From the NCBI GenBank assembly GCA_022845895.1, contig AP025573.1, positions 3,134,501 through 3,198,500 of the forward strand: a DNA stretch of 64,000 bases. The letters run 5' to 3'. The notes below the pieces were generated by a model that was not told where the DNA came from, searched no databases, and worked only from the letters and a program-made list of their open reading frames with translations. Made by a program: the position numbers and the translations under genes. Within the stretch, counting starts at the first letter, position 1. Each line of letters begins with the position of its first letter. Below are positions 16,934 to 26,436 of the stretch, piece by piece. Source of the stretch: Lachnospiraceae bacterium. GTDB lineage: Bacteria; Bacillota; Clostridia; Lachnospirales; Lachnospiraceae.

Positions 16934-18919
16934 TCAGATATTCAGGCCGATACATCTCCCGCTGTACACTGCGTCAATAATCTTTCCTATCTGCCCGCTA
17001 TCACCTGCATAGTATACTTTGGCGCCGCCATAGCTTTCTTCCGCATTTTGCGGCTTCAGACCCGCAGCCAGTATGATTGTATCTGCTTCCAGGGCAAATA
17101 CCTTTCCTGTACCGGTATCGCAGAGCATTACCTTATCGTCTGTAATCTCTTCCACCCGTGTATTGACATACTGGCTCACTCCATTTTCCTTCAGCTTGAT
17201 CATCATCGTCGCGCGGTTGTATTCGTCCATATCCGCACAGAGCCTGTCCATCATCTCTACGACAGCGATATTCTTCGGGTGAGCTCCTTCCCTGAGCCGC
17301 ACGCGGTATTCGATGTCTTCCCGAAAGTTTTTCATTCTTTTGTATTCAATCTCCACCGCTTCATCGCAGAAATATTCAGCCGTCTCACAGCCTGACACGC
17401 CGCCTCCGATGATAACCACATTCTGTCCTACCTTCTCAGGATGCTCCAGTGCCTCCACGGCAGTAAGCACGTTGCCGCCTTCGCTTCCCTTTATCACACG
17501 CATGAATCGGGCTCCGCCGCCAAATATCACCACATCCGGCTTCTCTTCCTCTGCTGTCGCAGATGTATACTCTGTATTCGTCACAATCTTTACCTTCGCC
17601 TTTTTCAGCATATACTCATAGTAGCGAATCAGATCTGCAATGCGGTGCTTTCCCGGTGGAATAGCTGCGGCTGTCAATGTGCCTCCGATACGGTCCTTCT
17701 TTTCATACAGGGTGACGTCATGGCCTCTTCGCGCCGCCGTGAGGGCCGCCTCCATCCCCGCCGGTCCCGCACCTGCCACGGCCACTCTTTTTTTCTCTCC
17801 GGCCTCTTTCATCTCCTGCGGCCAGAGCCATTCCCTGCCTGTCCGTGGATTAACGGTACACCGCAGGCTTCTTCCCATCGTCATCTTCGTAAGGCATTCC
17901 TGACAGGACAGGCAGTACCTTATCGGATCCCCATCTTCCCCAAGAATCTTCATGCAGTATCTTTCATCTGCCAAAAGCTGGCGTCCGAAGCAGACCATGT
18001 CAGCCGCGTTATCCGATACTATCTTTTCCGCCATCTCCGGCTCGCGGATGCCGCACGCATAGATGACCGGAACTTTTACCGCACTTTTGATTTTTCTTAC
18101 ATTCTCGATGTTATACCCTTCCAGCGGCGTCAGGCTGTATGGCCGGATATTAAACAGGTACGATGCAGTCATTCCCGTCGACACATCGATGGCATCCGCC
18201 CCGTATTCTTCCAGACGGACTGCAATCTGAACTGCCTCGTCTATCTCTATACCGCCGGCAAAAAACTCATCGGATGAGATGCGCACCATGACCGGATATC
18301 TCGACCCAAGTCTTGCTTTCGTCTTCTCAATCACATGTTTGATAAACCGCAGCCGGTTCGTCAGCGAACCGCCATACTCGTCATTACGCTTATTGTATAT
18401 CGGAGACAGGAACTGTGACATCAGATAGCCGTGGGTCGCATGAAGTGTGACTGCGTCGAATCCAGCCACCTTGGACCAGTAAGCCGCCTCGGCAAACTGA
18501 TCTTCACACTCCTTTATCTCCTCTATCGTCATTGCATGCACCGGCTCTCCTACATAGTGGCTTACATCAGAGGCAGATACTTTCTGTCCGATGGCCCCCT
18601 CGGAACCGTAGTGGGCCAGCTCCGCAGATATCTTTGCCCCGTAGCTGTGTACCCGGTCTGTCAGATTGAACCATCCGGGTACGAATTTCTCATCATATAT
18701 CATAGGCTGGACACCATGGTTCTTTGGCTCCGGCACGACAGACAAGGCTTCCATGACGAGAAGTCCCACACCGTTTTTGGCGCGGTCGGCGTAAAATTCT
18801 ATCATCTGAGGCGTCACTCCGCCGAGTTCGTTGGAATAATTGGAATTCATCGGCGGAAGCACCATCCTGTTCTTGACAACCATATTTCCTATACGGATAG
18901 GATCTTTGATGCTGCTCAT
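16934..18919 (-). CDS. NADH:flavin oxidoreductase, dienoyl-CoA reductase/BaiCD-like (OYE + FAD domains)
   Basis: A 661-residue iron-sulfur flavoenzyme. Residues 1-340 form an FMN-binding old-yellow-enzyme barrel (HATHGYLMSQFLSP; GGSLTNRLRF). A 4Fe-4S site near residue 345 has spacing C-x2-C-x2-C-x11-C, closer to trimethylamine dehydrogenase than to the C-x2-C-x3-C of E. coli FadH. FAD and NAD Rossmann motifs follow (GAGPAGMEAA, GGGVSGCETAE). Members reduce activated C=C bonds, as in 2,4-dienoyl-CoA, bile acid enones or daidzein. In this operon it may reduce an enone formed by dehydrating a keto-cyclitol or keto-acid. Its substrate is unknown. Confidence 0.85.
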   Translation of the reverse strand: MSSIKDPIRIGNMVVKNRMVLPPMNSNYSNELGGVTPQMIEFYADRAKNGVGLLVMEALSVVPEPKNHGVQPMIYDEKFVPGWFNLTDRVHSYGAKISAELAHYGSEGAIGQKVSASDVSHYVGEPVHAMTIEEIKECEDQFAEAAYWSKVAGFDAVTLHATHGYLMSQFLSPIYNKRNDEYGGSLTNRLRFIKHVIEKTKARLGSRYPVMVRISSDEFFAGGIEIDEAVQIAVRLEEYGADAIDVSTGMTASYLFNIRPYSLTPLEGYNIENVRKIKSAVKVPVIYACGIREPEMAEKIVSDNAADMVCFGRQLLADERYCMKILGEDGDPIRYCLSCQECLTKMTMGRSLRCTVNPRTGREWLWPQEMKEAGEKKRVAVAGAGPAGMEAALTAARRGHDVTLYEKKDRIGGTLTAAAIPPGKHRIADLIRYYEYMLKKAKVKIVTNTEYTSATAEEEKPDVVIFGGGARFMRVIKGSEGGNVLTAVEALEHPEKVGQNVVIIGGGVSGCETAEYFCDEAVEIEYKRMKNFREDIEYRVRLREGAHPKNIAVVEMMDRLCADMDEYNRATMMIKLKENGVSQYVNTRVEEITDDKVMLCDTGTGKVFALEADTIILAAGLKPQNAEESYGGAKVYYAGDSGQIGKIIDAVYSGRCIGLNI

Positions 18920-18948
18920 ATATATCCCTCTTTTCTCTTGCTTATATT

Positions 18949-19992
18949 TTATATGTTTAAATCATCCGGACTCTTCACCTTCACAGGCATTCCTTCCAGA
19001 AGTGATTCCTTCACCGCCAGCCCGATCAGCATCGGCCTGAGCCCGTCCATACCTGTGACAGGCGTATCTGTATCCTCCGCAATTGCTCTGGCAAACTGGG
19101 AGATTTCTTCTGCGTATGTCTTCTCATACCGCTCCGGGAAGAAATATAACGGCTTTTCACTCTCGACAGCGTCTGCCGTATAGAGCATCGTCGTGGTAGG
19201 CACTTTGTTCTCCGTCCTTGCACATCCCTTTGAACCAAAGACTTCAATCCGCTGGTCGAATCCATAGACGGCCTGGCGGCTGTTGTCGATAACAGCAATC
19301 GCACCATTTTCCAGCTTCATCATGATGACGAGTGTGTCCACATCCCCCAGCTCCTTCAGCTCCGGGAAAAAGTTTGTCTCCCCCATCGCGTACACTTCCT
19401 TCACTTCGCTGCCTGACAGATATCTTATGAGATCGTAGTCATGAATCGAAGTGTCGAGATAAAAGCCGCCGGAACGCTTCAGATAATCGAGGGTCGGAAG
19501 CGCCGGATCTCTGTTCGTGCTCTTTATGATATGAAGGTCGCCGACCGCTCCCTCTTCCACAAGCTGCCTCACCTTCCTGTGGTCTTCATCAAACCGCTTA
19601 TTAAACCCGACCTGAAGCTTTACGTTGTGCTTCTTCACGGTTCTGAGCGCCTCTGCAATCCGTTCTACATCATAGTCGATTGGTTTCTCACAGAAGATAT
19701 GTTTTCCCGCTTCTGCGGCTTCCCGTATGAACTTTGCATGCAGATCCGTCGTCGTCGTTATGATGACTCCTTCTATCTCCCCGTCACTCAAGATATCCTT
19801 GTAATCCGCAGTAAGGTTCTCCACGCCGAGCTTTCCGGCCCACTCCCTCACATTGTCGATATATATGTCGGCAATCGTCTTGATACAGACGTTGACGCTG
19901 AACCGTCCCACGCTTTCTGCCAGAACCCGGCCCATCCGCCCGGCGCCGATCATGCCAAGCTTTACCGTTCTCTTTCTGTCTGTCGTCTCCAT
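18949..19992 (-). CDS. iolG: Inositol 2-dehydrogenase-like oxidoreductase (Gfo/Idh/MocA)
   Basis: A 347-residue NAD(P)-dependent dehydrogenase. The dinucleotide motif GAGRMG is at residue 16; EKPIDYD carries the catalytic Lys; the Asp/His active-site pair is in LDTSIHDYDLIRYL. The segments VGFNKRFD, GDVDTLVIMMKLENGAIAVI and NSRQAVYGFDQRIEVFG are close to bacterial IolG and diagnostic within the superfamily. It should oxidise myo- or scyllo-inositol to an inosose. Start at 19992, with AAGGAG 9 bases upstream. It sits between the VOC gene (5-base gap) and the flavin oxidoreductase gene. Confidence 0.85.
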   Translation of the reverse strand: METTDRKRTVKLGMIGAGRMGRVLAESVGRFSVNVCIKTIADIYIDNVREWAGKLGVENLTADYKDILSDGEIEGVIITTTTDLHAKFIREAAEAGKHIFCEKPIDYDVERIAEALRTVKKHNVKLQVGFNKRFDEDHRKVRQLVEEGAVGDLHIIKSTNRDPALPTLDYLKRSGGFYLDTSIHDYDLIRYLSGSEVKEVYAMGETNFFPELKELGDVDTLVIMMKLENGAIAVIDNSRQAVYGFDQRIEVFGSKGCARTENKVPTTTMLYTADAVESEKPLYFFPERYEKTYAEEISQFARAIAEDTDTPVTGMDGLRPMLIGLAVKESLLEGMPVKVKSPDDLNI

Positions 19993-19997
19993 GGTAT

Positions 19998-20474
19998 CTA
20001 CTCCTTTCCTTCGTTCTGTTCACCCAGCAGCTTTTCATAGAAGGCCATCATGTCATAATCTACCATCTCTATCTTCATACCTCCGACCTTGTCGCCGTCG
20101 ATATAGGCGAAGCCTTCTCTTTCGTCTCCTTCTATGTAACGGAATCCCTTTGCCTCAAACGCCTTGATCTCTTCCTCAAGATTGTCTACCTGAAAGCAGA
20201 TATGGTCTACGCCCTCGCCGTGTTCCTTCAGATAGTCTGCATGGACACAGTCGCCGGACAGGCACTCGATAAGTTCAAACACGACCGGCCCAAGCCTGCA
20301 CAGCGCTATCCGGTTGTGCTGAGGCCTCCTCTGTCCGTAGTAATTGGCTGCCGCCACATCTGAATCCATAAGTGCAAACGGCCCCATACCAAAGTTCTCT
20401 GCATAATACTGCATCGCTTCGTCCAGATTCTTCACTACGACACCAATCTGTACTACTCTCTGTGCATCAAACAT
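19998..20474 (-). CDS. VOC superfamily protein (glyoxalase/epimerase-like)
   Basis: A 158-residue protein with two vicinal-oxygen-chelate halves. Candidate metal ligands are visible in VVQIGVVVKN (weak, no His), VVFELIE, VDHICFQV and KIEMVD. This arrangement resembles methylmalonyl-CoA epimerase-like members but lacks the first canonical His, so a one-metal epimerase role is uncertain. It is preceded by AAGGAGG (start 20474). In the operon it lies between the permease and iolG, suggesting it isomerises or epimerises an early intermediate (inference). Confidence 0.7.
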   Translation of the reverse strand: MFDAQRVVQIGVVVKNLDEAMQYYAENFGMGPFALMDSDVAAANYYGQRRPQHNRIALCRLGPVVFELIECLSGDCVHADYLKEHGEGVDHICFQVDNLEEEIKAFEAKGFRYIEGDEREGFAYIDGDKVGGMKIEMVDYDMMAFYEKLLGEQNEGKE

Positions 20475-20499
20475 ACTTATCCCTCCTTCTCTCCTTTGT

Positions 20500-21645
20500 C
20501 TATGATGACTTCTTGTTGCCAATGACATCGATAAATACAGCGCCGACGAGCACGATTCCCTTGATGACGTATTGCCAGGATGAGTCTACATTCATCAGAC
20601 TCATGCCGTTGTCTATACTGGACATGATGAGGGCGCCGATAATAACACCCGGAACTTTGCCTACCCCGCCGGAAAGGCTGGCCCCGCCAATGACGGCTGC
20701 CGCTATCGCATCCATCTCTCCCATGACGCCCGCAGACGGGGTTGCAGAATTGATCCGCGCCGTAAGCACGACCGACGCAACTGCCGCAAGGCCGCCACTG
20801 ATAGAGAAGGCGAACATTACGTTGCGCCTGGCCGGAATGCCGGAATATCTGGCTGCCTCAATGCTGCCGCCTATGGCATATACGCTCCTGCCATACGTCG
20901 TCTTTTCCGCAACGAGGGTAAATATGGCTACCACTGCCAGCATAATAAGAAACGGGAAGGGAAGGCCCTCATACAGATTCAGATACCACGTAACGCCAAA
21001 CGGAACGACAAGAGAGACAGCTATCGTGGCGATAACCTTCCACTGCGGCATCGGTTTCAGCCCATTCCGCTTTCTGGCCTTCTGTTTATAGAAGGCGCTG
21101 AGTATGAATACCGCCGATACGATGGCTGCAAGGATCCACCCGGCTGCCGGTGTCAGGTTGGCCCGTCCTATATTCGTAAACACCTCATTCGTAACCGCTA
21201 CCGCCTTGCTTCCCGTAATGAGATAGAGCACGCCCCTCCACGCGAGATAACCTCCTAAGGTGACGATGAAAGCGGGAATCTCAGCGTATGCAATCAACGC
21301 CCCCTGGAACGTCCCAAGCAGGATTCCGATTACAAGGACAAGCAGTACAGACCCTGCGGCGCCAAGCCCCCATTTCAACTGTGACAGCGCACAGATTCCG
21401 CCGAGCAGCCCCATCATGGAACCGACCGACATGTCAATATTCTTTGTTACGATGGGAAAGAAGACACCTGCCGCCAGTATGCTGGTCGTCGCCATCTGCC
21501 TCACGAGATTGGACATGTTACGTTCGGTTACGAATAATCCCTTTGTCAGGATATGTAAAAAGAACGCCAGTACAATGAACACTAGAATCATTGTAAATGA
21601 CCTCATCTGGTTCAGGTTTCTTCTTTTCTGTTTTTCTTTCGTCAT
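20500..21645 (-). CDS. Sugar ABC transporter permease (RbsC/XylH type)
   Basis: A 381-residue membrane protein with about 10 helices. Family-typical blocks are NIDMSVGSMMGLLGGI, the EAA-like region GGSIEAARYSGI, and AAAVIGGASLSGGVGKVPG near the C terminus. It forms the channel of a carbohydrate-uptake-type-2 importer with the adjacent ATPase and binding protein. Its ATGA start overlaps the stop of the ATPase gene. The length and insert around residue 185 are closer to XylH than to RbsC. Confidence 0.9.
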   Translation of the reverse strand: MTKEKQKRRNLNQMRSFTMILVFIVLAFFLHILTKGLFVTERNMSNLVRQMATTSILAAGVFFPIVTKNIDMSVGSMMGLLGGICALSQLKWGLGAAGSVLLVLVIGILLGTFQGALIAYAEIPAFIVTLGGYLAWRGVLYLITGSKAVAVTNEVFTNIGRANLTPAAGWILAAIVSAVFILSAFYKQKARKRNGLKPMPQWKVIATIAVSLVVPFGVTWYLNLYEGLPFPFLIMLAVVAIFTLVAEKTTYGRSVYAIGGSIEAARYSGIPARRNVMFAFSISGGLAAVASVVLTARINSATPSAGVMGEMDAIAAAVIGGASLSGGVGKVPGVIIGALIMSSIDNGMSLMNVDSSWQYVIKGIVLVGAVFIDVIGNKKSS

Positions 21646-23210
21646 TTATGTTCACTCCTGTCTTCCTGTGGCGTATATGCCGGTTCCTCTGCCGAACCGG
21701 TTGCATATTTCATGATAATCTCCTGATTCATCTCGTCCCGTCCGGCGCAGGCGGCGATTCTGCCCTCCCTCATCACGATGATTCTGTCGCTCATCCCGAG
21801 TATCTCGGGCAGCTCAGAGGATATCATGATGACAATTACACCTTTCTTAACGAGTTCGTTCATAATCTTATAGATTTCCGCCTTCACGGCAATATCTATC
21901 CCCCTGGAAGGCTCATCGAGGATAAGGACTCTGGAATCTGTGAGCAGCCACTTGCCGATGACTACCTTCTGCTGGTTGCCGCCGCTTAAGTTTTCAACCT
22001 TCTGCTCAATGGATGGTGTCTTTATCTGAAGATAGGACACATACTTGTCGGCCTCGCTCGTCTCTCTGCTTCCGTTGATAAACGTATGGAATATCTTCTT
22101 CAGGCTTGCCAGCGTAATATTCTCCCTGACGCTCATCCCCAGCACCGCGCCTGCACCCTTCCTGTCTTCAGGCACGTACCCGATACCGTACCTGACAGCA
22201 TCGATAGGGCTGTGAATCCTGACAGGTTCTCCATCTATGATGACTTCTCCCGTGACCTTTCCAGGCAGCGCGCCAATGAGCCCCTGAATCATCTCTGTCC
22301 TGCCAGCCCCGACGAGCCCCGCGATGCCGAGAATCTCTCCGTAACAGGCCTGAAAGCTTACATCATCTACAATCTTCCTGCTTTTGTCCGCCCCGTCATA
22401 CACCGTGAGATGCCTCACCTCAAAGCCGGGTCTGCCTTTCTGGAACACTTCTTTTGGAAACAGCGTCTTCAGCTCACGTCCGACCATCATCTGAATCAGC
22501 TCATCCTTCGTGATACAGGACACGTCCTTTGTCCCAATATACTGGCCATCCCGCAGCACAGACACTCTGTCTGCCAGCTCAAATACTTCATCCAGACGGT
22601 GCGAGATATAGATGCACGCCACATTCCGTTTCCTCAGGCGGCGGACAATGCCGAGCAATATATCCACCTCCCCTTCCGAGAGAGACGCGGTCGGCTCATC
22701 CAGTACGAGTACTCTGGCGTTCTGCTGCAGCGCCTTTGCTATCTCTACAAGCTGCTGCTGACCGACACCGAGCTCCCGGACCTTCGTCATGGCATCTATG
22801 TCGATTCCCACTTCTTCCAATGCTTTCTGCGCCTCGGCCCGCACCTTCATCCAGTCGATGACACAGTACTTGTTCGGCTGCCTGCCGAGAAATATATTCT
22901 CTGCGACGGAAAGTTCCTGTATGAGTTCAATCTCCTGATATATCGTGGCTATGCCTGCATCCTCCGAATCTCTCACATTGGAAAACTGCTTTTTTACACC
23001 TTCCACGATCAGTTCACCGTCAAAACTTCCTCTCGGATAGATACCGCTTAAAATCTTGATCAGGGTAGACTTCCCGGCTCCATTCTCACCACAGACAGCA
23101 TGGACTTCCCCGTATCTCACCTCCAGGCAGACATCGCTCAAAGCCCTGACTCCGGGAAATGTCTTCGTAATATGATTCATCTCCAGGATATTCTTCTTGC
23201 TTTCTCCCAT
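21642..23210 (-). CDS. Sugar ABC transporter, duplicated ATP-binding protein (RbsA/XylG type)
   Basis: A 522-residue tandem ATPase. The first module has an intact Walker A (GENGAGKST), LGVGQQQLVEIAKAL and VLVLDEPTASL. The second has the degenerate P-loop usual in this family (GLVGAGRTE) plus LSGGNQQKVVIGKWL and LILDEPSRGID. It powers import of a monosaccharide-like substrate; inositol importers in several bacteria belong to this class. A strong stem-loop separates it from the upstream binding-protein gene. Confidence 0.92.
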   Translation of the reverse strand: MGESKKNILEMNHITKTFPGVRALSDVCLEVRYGEVHAVCGENGAGKSTLIKILSGIYPRGSFDGELIVEGVKKQFSNVRDSEDAGIATIYQEIELIQELSVAENIFLGRQPNKYCVIDWMKVRAEAQKALEEVGIDIDAMTKVRELGVGQQQLVEIAKALQQNARVLVLDEPTASLSEGEVDILLGIVRRLRKRNVACIYISHRLDEVFELADRVSVLRDGQYIGTKDVSCITKDELIQMMVGRELKTLFPKEVFQKGRPGFEVRHLTVYDGADKSRKIVDDVSFQACYGEILGIAGLVGAGRTEMIQGLIGALPGKVTGEVIIDGEPVRIHSPIDAVRYGIGYVPEDRKGAGAVLGMSVRENITLASLKKIFHTFINGSRETSEADKYVSYLQIKTPSIEQKVENLSGGNQQKVVIGKWLLTDSRVLILDEPSRGIDIAVKAEIYKIMNELVKKGVIVIMISSELPEILGMSDRIIVMREGRIAACAGRDEMNQEIIMKYATGSAEEPAYTPQEDRSEHK

Positions 23211-23255
23211 AGATATTCTCCTTCATACATTTCTTGGGAAGAAAGCGGCCCGGAG

Positions 23256-23293
23256 AGCATCCCGGAAGCAGATGGGCCGGCTTCCGGGATGCT
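23256..23293 (-). other. Intercistronic stem-loop between binding protein and ATPase genes
   Basis: AGCATCCCGGAAGC pairs perfectly over 14 bases with its complement around a 10-base loop, with no T tract on the minus strand. Such hairpins commonly protect the 3' end of binding-protein mRNA and allow higher expression of the binding protein than of the membrane parts. Confidence 0.7.
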
Positions 23294-23310
23294 GTCGTCA
23301 GACCGCTTTC

Positions 23311-24363
23311 TTAATTTTTGTCACCATATACTTCTTCTTTGCTCTGATAACCATCCTTAATAATCGTGTCATCAATGTTATCTTTATCGACTACAAAGCT
23401 TTCCAGTGCAACCGTAGGAACTTCTTTATATCCGTTGTCCATCGTCGAGTTGGTCTTTACGTCCTCTCCTTTGATAAGGGCAAATGCTGCTTCCATGCTT
23501 GCCTGTGACAGCGCGCTGCTTGGTTTGTACACGGTCAGTGACTGGTACCCGTTGACGATGTTCTGGCAGCCGAGCAGATCTGCGTCCTGTCCCGTCACTA
23601 CGACTTTTCCCTGGAGGTTCTTGTTTGTCAGAGCCTGTATCGCCCCGTTTGCCATGTTATCGTTGGCACATAGAATCGCCTGTATGTCGTCATTGTTGGC
23701 CGTCAGCGCGTCTTCCGCATACTGGAGCGCAATCTCAGGCGACCAGTTCTCGCAATACTGTTCGTATACGACCTCGATGTCCCCGGACTCGATATATGGA
23801 TCTAATATCTCATGCCAGCCGTTTTTAATAAGCGTGGCATTGTTAGACGCCTGTCCTCCGCACAGAAGGACATATTTTCCTTTCGGAGCTTTTTCAACCG
23901 CGTAGGTAGCCATCTTCTTCCCTACCTCTGTGGAATCGAAGGTTACGTTATAATCGAGATCCGCATTCAGGACAATCTGGTCATAGGAGATGACCGGGAC
24001 ATCTTCTGCATGGGCCTTTTCTACAATCGGCTCTGAAGACCCGTCGTCTACCGGCAGGACGATAAGCGCATCCACTCCCTGTGCCAGAAGGTTCTCACAC
24101 TGGCTGAGCTGCTTGCTTACATCGTCGTTGGCAGACTGGAACACGACTTCATACCCTTCTTTATCTGCCAGCTCAATCATCATATCCTTTTCCTTCGTCC
24201 ACTTTTCTTCTGCAAGCGTACGGAACAAGACGCCAATCAACGGTTTTCCACCGTCTTTCTTCCCGTCCTCTTTTTTCTCGTCAGATGGGGCAGTCGAACA
24301 CCCCGCCAGAATGAGACATGCCGTCAGAAGCACGGCCGCCGCCTGTTTGAACTGCTTTTTCAT
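23311..24363 (-). CDS. Sugar ABC transporter substrate-binding lipoprotein (XylF/RbsB type)
   Basis: A 350-residue lipoprotein. The signal peptide ends in a lipobox (LILAGC), then a short Lys/Asp-rich linker, then a type I periplasmic-binding fold beginning PLIGVLFRTLAEEKW. Typical stretches are ALIVLPVDDGS and AILCANDNMANGAIQAL. XylF-type proteins bind pentoses, but related proteins bind inositols, so the ligand is open. The start at 24363 has AAAGGAGG before it; an upstream ATG at 24405 has none. Confidence 0.88.
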   Translation of the reverse strand: MKKQFKQAAAVLLTACLILAGCSTAPSDEKKEDGKKDGGKPLIGVLFRTLAEEKWTKEKDMMIELADKEGYEVVFQSANDDVSKQLSQCENLLAQGVDALIVLPVDDGSSEPIVEKAHAEDVPVISYDQIVLNADLDYNVTFDSTEVGKKMATYAVEKAPKGKYVLLCGGQASNNATLIKNGWHEILDPYIESGDIEVVYEQYCENWSPEIALQYAEDALTANNDDIQAILCANDNMANGAIQALTNKNLQGKVVVTGQDADLLGCQNIVNGYQSLTVYKPSSALSQASMEAAFALIKGEDVKTNSTMDNGYKEVPTVALESFVVDKDNIDDTIIKDGYQSKEEVYGDKN

Positions 24364-24444
24364 ATGTTTTCCTCCTTTGATATATTTATCTGGGCACCTG
24401 TTCATATTTTATTTACCTCCTTTTTTGAATTAGGTGCAGTTTCC

Positions 24445-25308
24445 TTATTTAGCGTAATACTTCACGATTGCCTGCATACCGGAGAATTCCATGCCATCCT
24501 CCATAAGCGACTCATATTTCTTCAGGATGCTTTCTAGTTCTTCAAGGCATAGCCCCGCCGCCTGTGCTTCCTGTACTGCAATCTTCATATCTTTGACGAA
24601 ATGTCTGATATAAAAGCCTGCTTCATAATTGCCGTCAAACATATGCATTCCCTGCTGGCTCAGCTGGGTGCTTGCAGCCGCCCCCGTGGAGACCGATTTG
24701 ATAAACCGCTCCCCGTCCAGCCCCTCCGCCTTCGCATAGGCCACCGCCTGGGCTATGCCGGAGAGAGTCCCTGCCAGTATAATCTGGTTGCCCATCTTTG
24801 TATGCTGTCCTGAGCCCGCCTCACCTTCATAGGTCAGATTCGTCCCCATAGCCGAGAGTACGTCGCGGCAAGCCTCAAAATCTGCCTCCTCGCCTCCTGC
24901 CAGTATGGAGAGAACCCCTTCTTTTGCTCCATATTCCCCGCCTGTCACCGGCGCGTCCATGGCATGCAAGCCTTTCTCTTTGGCTGCCTCGTATATCTTC
25001 TTTGCCAGGCTAGGCCTTGAAGTCGTCATATCGACCAGATATGTACCTGCCTCCGCGTGGTTCAGAATGCCCGCATCCCCGAAATACAGGCTCTCTACCA
25101 CTGCCGGCGAAGTGACCATGGTGATGACGATATCCTGCCCTTTCACGCACGCTGACACTTCTTCACAGGGCTTTGCACCTTCTGCGGCAAGCTCTTTAAC
25201 AGCATCCGGATTGATATCGTATACCGTAAGTTCATATCCGGCTTTCATAAGGTTGCGGATCATGCATCTGCCCATGATGCCGGCACCTATAAACGCAATA
25301 TTCTTCAT
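24445..25308 (-). CDS. Beta-hydroxyacid dehydrogenase (HIBADH/tartronate semialdehyde reductase type)
   Basis: A 287-residue NAD(P)-dependent enzyme. The dinucleotide motif is GAGIMG at residue 7; the substrate-binding signature is DAPVTGGEYGAKEGVLSILAGG (split across residues 118-140); the catalytic Lys is in GSGQHTKMGNQ. Members interconvert 2-hydroxy-3-oxopropionate and glycerate, 3-oxo and 3-hydroxy acids such as malonate semialdehyde and 3-hydroxypropionate, or 3-hydroxyisobutyrate. In this operon, reducing a C3 semialdehyde released by aldol cleavage would link the cyclitol part to the CoA part (inference). AGGAGGAG lies before the ATG at 25308. Confidence 0.85.
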   Translation of the reverse strand: MKNIAFIGAGIMGRCMIRNLMKAGYELTVYDINPDAVKELAAEGAKPCEEVSACVKGQDIVITMVTSPAVVESLYFGDAGILNHAEAGTYLVDMTTSRPSLAKKIYEAAKEKGLHAMDAPVTGGEYGAKEGVLSILAGGEEADFEACRDVLSAMGTNLTYEGEAGSGQHTKMGNQIILAGTLSGIAQAVAYAKAEGLDGERFIKSVSTGAAASTQLSQQGMHMFDGNYEAGFYIRHFVKDMKIAVQEAQAAGLCLEELESILKKYESLMEDGMEFSGMQAIVKYYAK

Positions 25309-25382
25309 CTGTCTCCTCCATATCTCCATTATATCTTTGTACGTAGCACATGATTAATCCAGTTTATTCCATCTGCTGCATA

Positions 25383-26423
25383 TCAGACGCCGGCGGCCTC
25401 TCTGCTCTTTATCTCTTCAATCAGAGCCGGTATCACTTCATTCAAATCTCCGACGATTCCATAATCGCACGCTTTAAAAATCGGTGCATTTGGATCTTTG
25501 TTTATGGCGACGATACATTTAGATTCTTCCATGCCTGCAAGGTGCTGGATTGCCCCTGAGATTCCACAGGCAACATAGAGTTCCGGCCTTACGGTCGTCC
25601 CGGTCTGCCCGACCTGGTGTCCCGAGTCTATGAAGCCTGCCTCTACGGCAGCACGGGATGCCCCTACCTCTCCCCCTAAAGCATCTGCCAGTGAACGAAT
25701 GAGCCGAAAGCCTTCTTCGCTCTTCACGCCCCGGCCTCCGGATACGATTACCTTCGCCTCCGTAAGATTGACCGCTTTCTTCTCCCGTCTTATCGTCTCT
25801 CTGAACCGGACGCGTATGTCATCCGCAGAAAGGTCCGGATTCACTTCCACCAGCTTTCCATAAGCATGTTCTCTGACGCGCGCCCTCTCCATCACTCCTG
25901 GCCGTACGGTCGACATCTGCGGCCTGTTATTGGGACAGACGATGGTAGCCATCAGATTGCCGCCAAAGGCAGGGCGTGTCATGAGCAGCTTTCCGTCTGT
26001 CTCATCAATATCAAGCTTCGTGCAGTCGGCCGTCAGCCCTGTACCGACACGGGCTGCAATCCTCGGTGTAATATCCCGCCCGATACTTGTGGCGCCTGAG
26101 AGGACAATCTCCGGCTTCAGCTTCTCAATGAGTCCTGCAATCGCTTTTACATAACCGTCCGTTGAAAATGTCTCAAGGAGCGGATGCCGGATATATAGTA
26201 TCTGGTCGACCTCATACCGGAGCAGCTTTTCCAGCTCTTCTTCAATTCCATATCCCGCAGCCACCGCATATAGCTTCTTGCCGGACAGATCTGCCAGCCG
26301 TCTTCCTTCTCCGATGAGCTCTGTCGTCACAGGATGTATCTTACCTTCCCGCTGTTCCACAATAATCCAGATATCCCGGTATGTTTCCAGATTCTTGTTC
26401 TGATTCACTTTTGCTCTAGCCAT
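25383..26423 (-). CDS. etfA: Electron transfer flavoprotein, alpha subunit
   Basis: A 346-residue EtfA. The N-terminal domain is followed by the FAD-binding domain (from about residue 215), with the characteristic VGASRAAVEAGFIDSGHQVG, GTTVRPELYVACGISGAIQH and AINKDPNAPIFKACDYGIVGD segments, here cited in parts. It partners EtfB encoded 13 bases upstream and takes or gives electrons to the acyl-CoA dehydrogenase. No N-terminal ferredoxin extension is present. Confidence 0.95.
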   Translation of the reverse strand: MARAKVNQNKNLETYRDIWIIVEQREGKIHPVTTELIGEGRRLADLSGKKLYAVAAGYGIEEELEKLLRYEVDQILYIRHPLLETFSTDGYVKAIAGLIEKLKPEIVLSGATSIGRDITPRIAARVGTGLTADCTKLDIDETDGKLLMTRPAFGGNLMATIVCPNNRPQMSTVRPGVMERARVREHAYGKLVEVNPDLSADDIRVRFRETIRREKKAVNLTEAKVIVSGGRGVKSEEGFRLIRSLADALGGEVGASRAAVEAGFIDSGHQVGQTGTTVRPELYVACGISGAIQHLAGMEESKCIVAINKDPNAPIFKACDYGIVGDLNEVIPALIEEIKSREAAGV

Positions 26424-26436
26424 GTGTGTCTTCCTC

